DNA of 36,651 bases from JBBDRW01 sp040905265. Its GTDB lineage: Bacteria; Bacteroidota; Rhodothermia; Balneolales; Balneolaceae. Where the stretch lies: the NCBI GenBank assembly GCA_040905265.1, contig JBBDRW010000090.1, positions 1 to 36,651 on the forward strand, given 5' to 3'. Position 1 is the first letter of the stretch, and every line of letters begins with the position of its first letter. A program made the translations under genes and the position numbers. Shown here one piece after another: positions 33,255-36,651 of this stretch. The notes under the pieces are model-generated. The model was not told the DNA's origin. It did not search any database and saw nothing but the letters and a program-made list of their open reading frames with translations.

Positions 33255-34616
33255 CTATTGAATCTCTAAGGCCAGATTTTCCAGTCGATTGAACAGTTCG
33301 CCTGTGCAGGATTCATGTTCAGGTTTCATCAGAACGCTCCTCAGAATCGTGACTTCTTCGGTATCAGTATGAATATCAGGGTGACGGGTCGAAAACTCAT
33401 CTGCCGAAATCGTAATCAGACTCACAAACAGCGGTTTTTCACGATCTTCCACACCCCGCCTGAATATCTGTTTTGAGACGGCTGTAATCTCCCCTGTACT
33501 CAGACGATCCGTTACTGGAAAGTAACATACAATATCCAGTTGCGGTTCCATATAGAGTCGAAAACGGCGGGACTTGTTCAATAATCCGGCTAAATTCAGA
33601 GCAGCCTTCCGGCAAGAGATCAACACCGATCCAAGGCCGTCCACAGTCAATGGCAGCATCTGGAATGTAAACCAGAGTGCTGCAGCCGCAGCTCCTGAAC
33701 GGGAACACTCGAGACTGATCTCACCCAGGTGCAAATCCTCGGATGAAAAGTACGTATAAGGCGAATCATGTCTGTAAAACCGGGTAACTGAAGGGTCCCG
33801 AAAGAGGACACAGCCACACCCGTATGGCTGCAGCCCATGTTTGTGCGGGTCAATGACAATACTGTCCGCTTCCGGGAGTGACGACCAGTGTTTTTCATGC
33901 AGCCAGTCGGTCCCTGCGATCAGTTTGTAAAACCCGCCATACGCCGCATCGACGTGTACCCGAATCTTCAACTCCCGGCAGAGGTTCAACAGATGCTCCA
34001 GCGGTTCAACTTTTCCGAGCCCGGTCGTGCCAAGGGTAACTACCAGGGTTCCTATCTCATTCCGGTAACGATACAAACTATCAGGATCCGGCTTGCCGTC
34101 GGCTAACTCCGGGATCGTAATATGCCTGGCCTTCAGAACCCGGCACATCCTCTCATGGGTATAGTGGGCTGATGCGGAAGATGCAATGCTTTTGTCCGGA
34201 TGCAGCTCTCTGGCAATCCAAAGTGCTTCAAGATTTGCAACCGTACCACCTGATGTCAGATGGCCGAGAGCACCTTTTCCAAACCCGGCCATGTTGCATA
34301 GCATCCCGACCGCCTCCTTCTCCATTTCGGATGTAGGTGGCCCTCCATCCAGTGCATGGTTGTTGGGATTTATCGTCATCGCCAGTGTATATGCAAGCCA
34401 GGCAGCAGGGTGTGGAGGTTTCAGCATTTGCCCTGCATAGGCGGGATGATGAAATGGGTAATTTCCCTTTAACCGTTCCAAGAAAGGCTCAAGTGCAGAG
34501 AACATTCTGTCAGGATCCGGAACCGGTGCCTCAGAGGAACCCCACAGTTCCCGCCAGGTATCGAGTTCCTCTATCCCTTTTTTCAACAGCTGCAAATAGG
34601 GAGTATATCGGTTCAT
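33255..34616 (-). CDS. Pyridoxal-phosphate group II amino acid decarboxylase
   Basis: Encodes 453 residues. Fold-type I, group II decarboxylases remove the carboxyl of an amino acid (glutamate, aromatic amino acids, tyrosine, 2,4-diaminobutyrate). The cofactor lysine is K259 in VIDPHKHGLQPYGCG; D223 in VHVDAAYGGFY pairs with the pyridine nitrogen, and H151 in ASAHYTHERM stacks on the ring. TSGGTVANLEALWIAR (121-136) binds phosphate. GNYPFHHPAYAGQMLKPPHPAAWLA is the N-terminal substrate-side segment. The substrate cannot be decided: the family also includes aminotransferase-like members annotated as aspartate aminotransferase family proteins. It stands apart on the minus strand, 18 bases upstream of no obvious partner, with the DUF3078 gene following on the same strand. 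Confidence 0.88.
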   Translation of the reverse strand: MNRYTPYLQLLKKGIEELDTWRELWGSSEAPVPDPDRMFSALEPFLERLKGNYPFHHPAYAGQMLKPPHPAAWLAYTLAMTINPNNHALDGGPPTSEMEKEAVGMLCNMAGFGKGALGHLTSGGTVANLEALWIARELHPDKSIASSASAHYTHERMCRVLKARHITIPELADGKPDPDSLYRYRNEIGTLVVTLGTTGLGKVEPLEHLLNLCRELKIRVHVDAAYGGFYKLIAGTDWLHEKHWSSLPEADSIVIDPHKHGLQPYGCGCVLFRDPSVTRFYRHDSPYTYFSSEDLHLGEISLECSRSGAAAAALWFTFQMLPLTVDGLGSVLISCRKAALNLAGLLNKSRRFRLYMEPQLDIVCYFPVTDRLSTGEITAVSKQIFRRGVEDREKPLFVSLITISADEFSTRHPDIHTDTEEVTILRSVLMKPEHESCTGELFNRLENLALEIQ

Positions 34617-34634
34617 ACTATGGTTGACACAACT

Positions 34635-35549
34635 CTAGAAAATATTTACAGATAGGCCGGCTGACAGGAGTTGCCCGACCTGCCACTTTTCCGAGTAGTT
34701 CTCATTATAAATGAGATCAAGCCTGAATGTCGCATTCAGGTAGCTGTTAATCTTCCCTTCCAGTTCGTTGGTGATAAAGATATCGGTTCTGGTGACATGT
34801 TTATTGAGGTTTGAAAAGGTCTCGATATAGCCGGTATACGTTACATTCTCAAGTACATCCTGTTCGTAGTTCAACCCGAAGGTAAAACCGGCTTCCGATT
34901 TGAGGTTTTTCCCCTCATCCAACCCATATCGGGTAGCAAGGCTTTCATCTCTCACAATAGTCTGCTTTAGCCCGAAACCGGCTTCCATTGAGAAGGAGTC
35001 ATCAGGATAGTATGCAAGGCCGGTATTTTGAACCATATAAGCCGGCGACATGAAATCGGAGATCAGAAGGTTTCCACCATCCGGCCCTCCACCGAAGTTG
35101 TACCCCTTGTCAAACTGGGTTTCAAAATCGATGTTACCGAAAATCTTGAATTCGTCATGATCTTCGCTCAGGTCAAAGAGGAAGCGATGTCGAAGCATCA
35201 GCCGGTCATCGGTCTTCCGAACCCCGTCATCCTGAATTCTGGTCTGGCCGTATCGTCCCCTGATTCTAAATTCATAGGCAAACAGATTACGCTTATACAG
35301 AAACCGAAGGAGGGAATTGGAATTGACACTGATCGAATTCGACCCCCCTTTTGACCAGTTGGAGTAAGAGGCCTGGGCACCATTCAGAGAGACATTCCAC
35401 CGTACATCCCAGCCCCGAAGTGTATCCGGGACATCCGGATTCTCCACTTGTGAGAGTAGTTCCGTTAATTGCGCCTGTGCTGTAGGGGGCAGATATACCA
35501 TCAGCATCACTGGCAAAAGCAGGAGAAATTTAAAATGTTTCAGCTCCAT
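34635..35549 (-). CDS. DUF3078-like outer-membrane-associated protein
   Basis: Encodes 304 residues starting with a signal peptide (LLLLPVMLMVYLPPTAQA, cleaved before QLT). DUF3078 landmarks include GWDVRWNVSLNGAQASYSNWSKGGSNSISVNSNSL. The rest alternates polar and aromatic residues in a beta-barrel pattern (FEYRIRGRYGQT-like strands, FKIFGNIDFETQFDKGYNF, YNENYSEKWQVGQLLSAGLSVNIF) and ends in phenylalanine, the usual C-terminal residue of outer-membrane barrels. It is probably a small outer-membrane barrel of unknown function. ATG 35549 is used because the signal peptide begins there; a start nine codons upstream is also in frame. Its 3' end lies 18 bases from the decarboxylase start, so the two may be co-transcribed. 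Confidence 0.85.
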   Translation of the reverse strand: MELKHFKFLLLLPVMLMVYLPPTAQAQLTELLSQVENPDVPDTLRGWDVRWNVSLNGAQASYSNWSKGGSNSISVNSNSLLRFLYKRNLFAYEFRIRGRYGQTRIQDDGVRKTDDRLMLRHRFLFDLSEDHDEFKIFGNIDFETQFDKGYNFGGGPDGGNLLISDFMSPAYMVQNTGLAYYPDDSFSMEAGFGLKQTIVRDESLATRYGLDEGKNLKSEAGFTFGLNYEQDVLENVTYTGYIETFSNLNKHVTRTDIFITNELEGKINSYLNATFRLDLIYNENYSEKWQVGQLLSAGLSVNIF

Positions 35550-35690
35550 AATCCGGTTAGATATTGTCAAAAACACTACTCCAGGTTACCTGCCAGTGAA
35601 ATGCAAACGTTTAATGCAGATTTTTCAAACCCCGCCGAATCCGGTTCCAAAACCTGGTATTGCCTGACTTGATGCATAACACCCATTTTT

Positions 35691-36194
35691 TCAGACAGTT
35701 TTGTATAGGTAAACAGTTTCCGCCCTGTTATTCTTCACGTCCAATTCTACATGTTCATTCGCTTTAGTCGGTATTTCCATACCTATGAAACCGGCAAGTA
35801 TCGGCACAGTTCTGTGCCCTCTGTCCACCAGTACCGCTGTGGATACCGTACAATCGCAACCCTCTGGCAGCCGCCGGAGGGCCGAGAACATTGTATGGCC
35901 GCTGAAAATCACATCATCTACCAAGACAATGAACTTCCCTTCCAGATCCTGTTGTGTCCCTATCGGGAGTATATTCCCGTCCTCAAGATTGATAGTCAGA
36001 AGATCCACCGGTTGCGAGAGAGCCTTCTCAAGATAACCTGCCATTTCACCGGCAACGACACCACCCCGATCATTCAAACCGACCAGAATGACCTGCTTCC
36101 CGTGGGTATTCTCAGCAATCTGAAAAACAATTCGCTTCAAAGTACGCCGTATTCTGGCGCGATCCATCAATACAATCTGTTTTTCAGCTTTCAT
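35691..36194 (-). CDS. pyrR: PyrR-like phosphoribosyltransferase
   Basis: Encodes 167 residues. The type I phosphoribosyltransferase PRPP loop is VLVDDVIFSGHT (90-101), preceded by VGLNDRGGVVAGEMA and followed by VLVDRGHRTVPILAGFIGMEIPT, which is the PyrR signature (VDRGHRxxPI). PyrR in Gram-positives binds pyr mRNA to control pyrimidine genes and also has uracil phosphoribosyltransferase activity. In Bacteroidota and relatives the homologue usually lacks pyr neighbours, as here, and its RNA-binding role is unproven, so the salvage activity is the safer reading. It starts at ATG 36194. A small inverted repeat (TTAG.GAC/GTC.CTAA, 36216-36239) lies just upstream and could be an operator. Confidence 0.85.
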   Translation of the reverse strand: MKAEKQIVLMDRARIRRTLKRIVFQIAENTHGKQVILVGLNDRGGVVAGEMAGYLEKALSQPVDLLTINLEDGNILPIGTQQDLEGKFIVLVDDVIFSGHTMFSALRRLPEGCDCTVSTAVLVDRGHRTVPILAGFIGMEIPTKANEHVELDVKNNRAETVYLYKTV

Positions 36195-36532
36195 ACATTC
36201 TGTTTATCGTCATGATTAGAGACGGATTAAAGTCCCTAATGACATCTCCTTACAGTAAATTTATTCATTTTTCATTCGAAATCTGTCATACGTAAAAAAA
36301 ATGCAGACATGGGGAAAAAATACGTAATTCATATGAAAAATGGGGTTAAATCCTGGAGGGTAATCGAGTGTTCGTAACGAACTGTTTCCTTTCATTGTTG
36401 CCTCTCCTGTTTCACCTGACGCCAGGGAGAGCCGCTCCCACTCTCCGGTATCCATTCTGCCACCCCCGGTAAAATAGAACTCTGAGAGGCTGGAAACTGC
36501 ATCTGAAGGATGTTTTAAATATGAATTCGTTC

Positions 36533-36563
36533 TTGATTGATTTTAAACACATCCCTATCTTTG
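36533..36563 (+). promoter_or_regulatory. Bacteroidota-type promoter of tRNA-Gln
   Basis: TTG at 36533-36535, a 20-base spacer and TATCTTTG at 36556-36563 fit the TTG/TAnnTTTG promoter of the Bacteroidota primary sigma factor. Transcription would begin near 36570, about 30 bases before the tRNA. The rest of the 406-base gap after pyrR (36195-36600) shows no convincing gene. Confidence 0.65.
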
Positions 36564-36600
36564 GTTTCTGTCAAATAATTGTAGGAGTACAGTTTCTGAT

Positions 36601-36651
36601 TGCCCGGTCGTCTAATGGCAGGACAGCTGGTTTTGGTCCAGTCAGTGGGGG
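36601..36651 (+). tRNA. tRNA-Gln (anticodon TTG), truncated by the window edge
   Basis: Starts with acceptor strand TGCCCGG, a D arm GTCTAATGGCAGGAC, and an anticodon arm GCTGG-TTTTGGT-CCAGT in which the loop TT-TTG-GT gives anticodon TTG (reads CAA, glutamine). The last bases GTCAGTGGGGG enter the variable loop and T arm. About 22 bases plus any CCA lie beyond the window. The stems pair correctly as far as they can be seen. Confidence 0.88.

Noticed and set aside
36261..36455. 64-codon minus-strand frame between pyrR and tRNA-Gln
   Set aside because: No ribosome site or recognisable domain, and low complexity in the AT-rich stretch; not supported as a gene.

Overview
The window looks like a core-genome stretch from a marine or halophilic member of the Balneolota/Rhodothermota branch next to Bacteroidota. 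The grounds are gene content (paired M16 peptidases, a DUF5117-type zinc protease, DUF3078 and DUF4249-like proteins, FlgD-Ig secreted proteins, the archaeal/fungal form of aspartate-semialdehyde dehydrogenase) and one Bacteroidota-type promoter (TTG ... TATCTTTG) ahead of a tRNA. The assignment is an inference from gene families, not from a marker gene.

Layout. 1-5.6 kb: two tandem secreted YceI-like proteins, methylglyoxal synthase followed by a 123-bp palindrome, a DUF255 thioredoxin-domain protein and a secreted beta-propeller, all on the plus strand. 5.6-7.3 kb: an AT-richer Fic gene with an AbiEi-like N-terminal half, flanked by copies of an ACCCCGAAAGTT motif, probably acquired. 7.3-12.1 kb: fatty acid desaturase, OsmC protein (minus), a PlcP-like metallophosphoesterase overlapping a glycosyltransferase, and a lipoprotein. 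12.1-16 kb: an M16 peptidase pair (minus), one with HxxEH and one without. 16-20.4 kb: PEP carboxylase and a Gfo/Idh/MocA oxidoreductase. 20.4-24.1 kb: a DUF368 transporter broken by a 10-N assembly gap and a large lipoprotein metalloprotease (minus). 24.1-28 kb: argF-argG-argH (minus). 28-36.7 kb: DUF4399 protein, glycyl-tRNA synthetase, asd, a secreted FlgD-Ig protein, a PLP decarboxylase, a DUF3078 protein, a PyrR-like phosphoribosyltransferase, and a tRNA-Gln cut by the window edge.

Two regulatory systems stand out. First, upstream of argF there is a complete candidate transcription attenuator: a 14-codon leader peptide with four consecutive arginine codons, a GGGCGTGT/ACACGCCC antiterminator, and an overlapping GC-rich terminator ending in eight Us. 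This would make the arg operon respond to charged tRNA-Arg through ribosome stalling. Second, upstream of the metallophosphoesterase/glycosyltransferase pair there are six units at exactly 11-bp spacing, five carrying TAACA/TAACC. This is the geometry of a Pho box. Together with PlcP-like sequence it suggests a phosphate-starvation lipid-remodelling operon (phospholipid to diacylglycerol to glycolipid).

Most other genes are ordinary housekeeping or envelope genes. No CRISPR array, rRNA, insertion sequence or prophage was seen. All function assignments come from reading motifs by eye; no database search was run.
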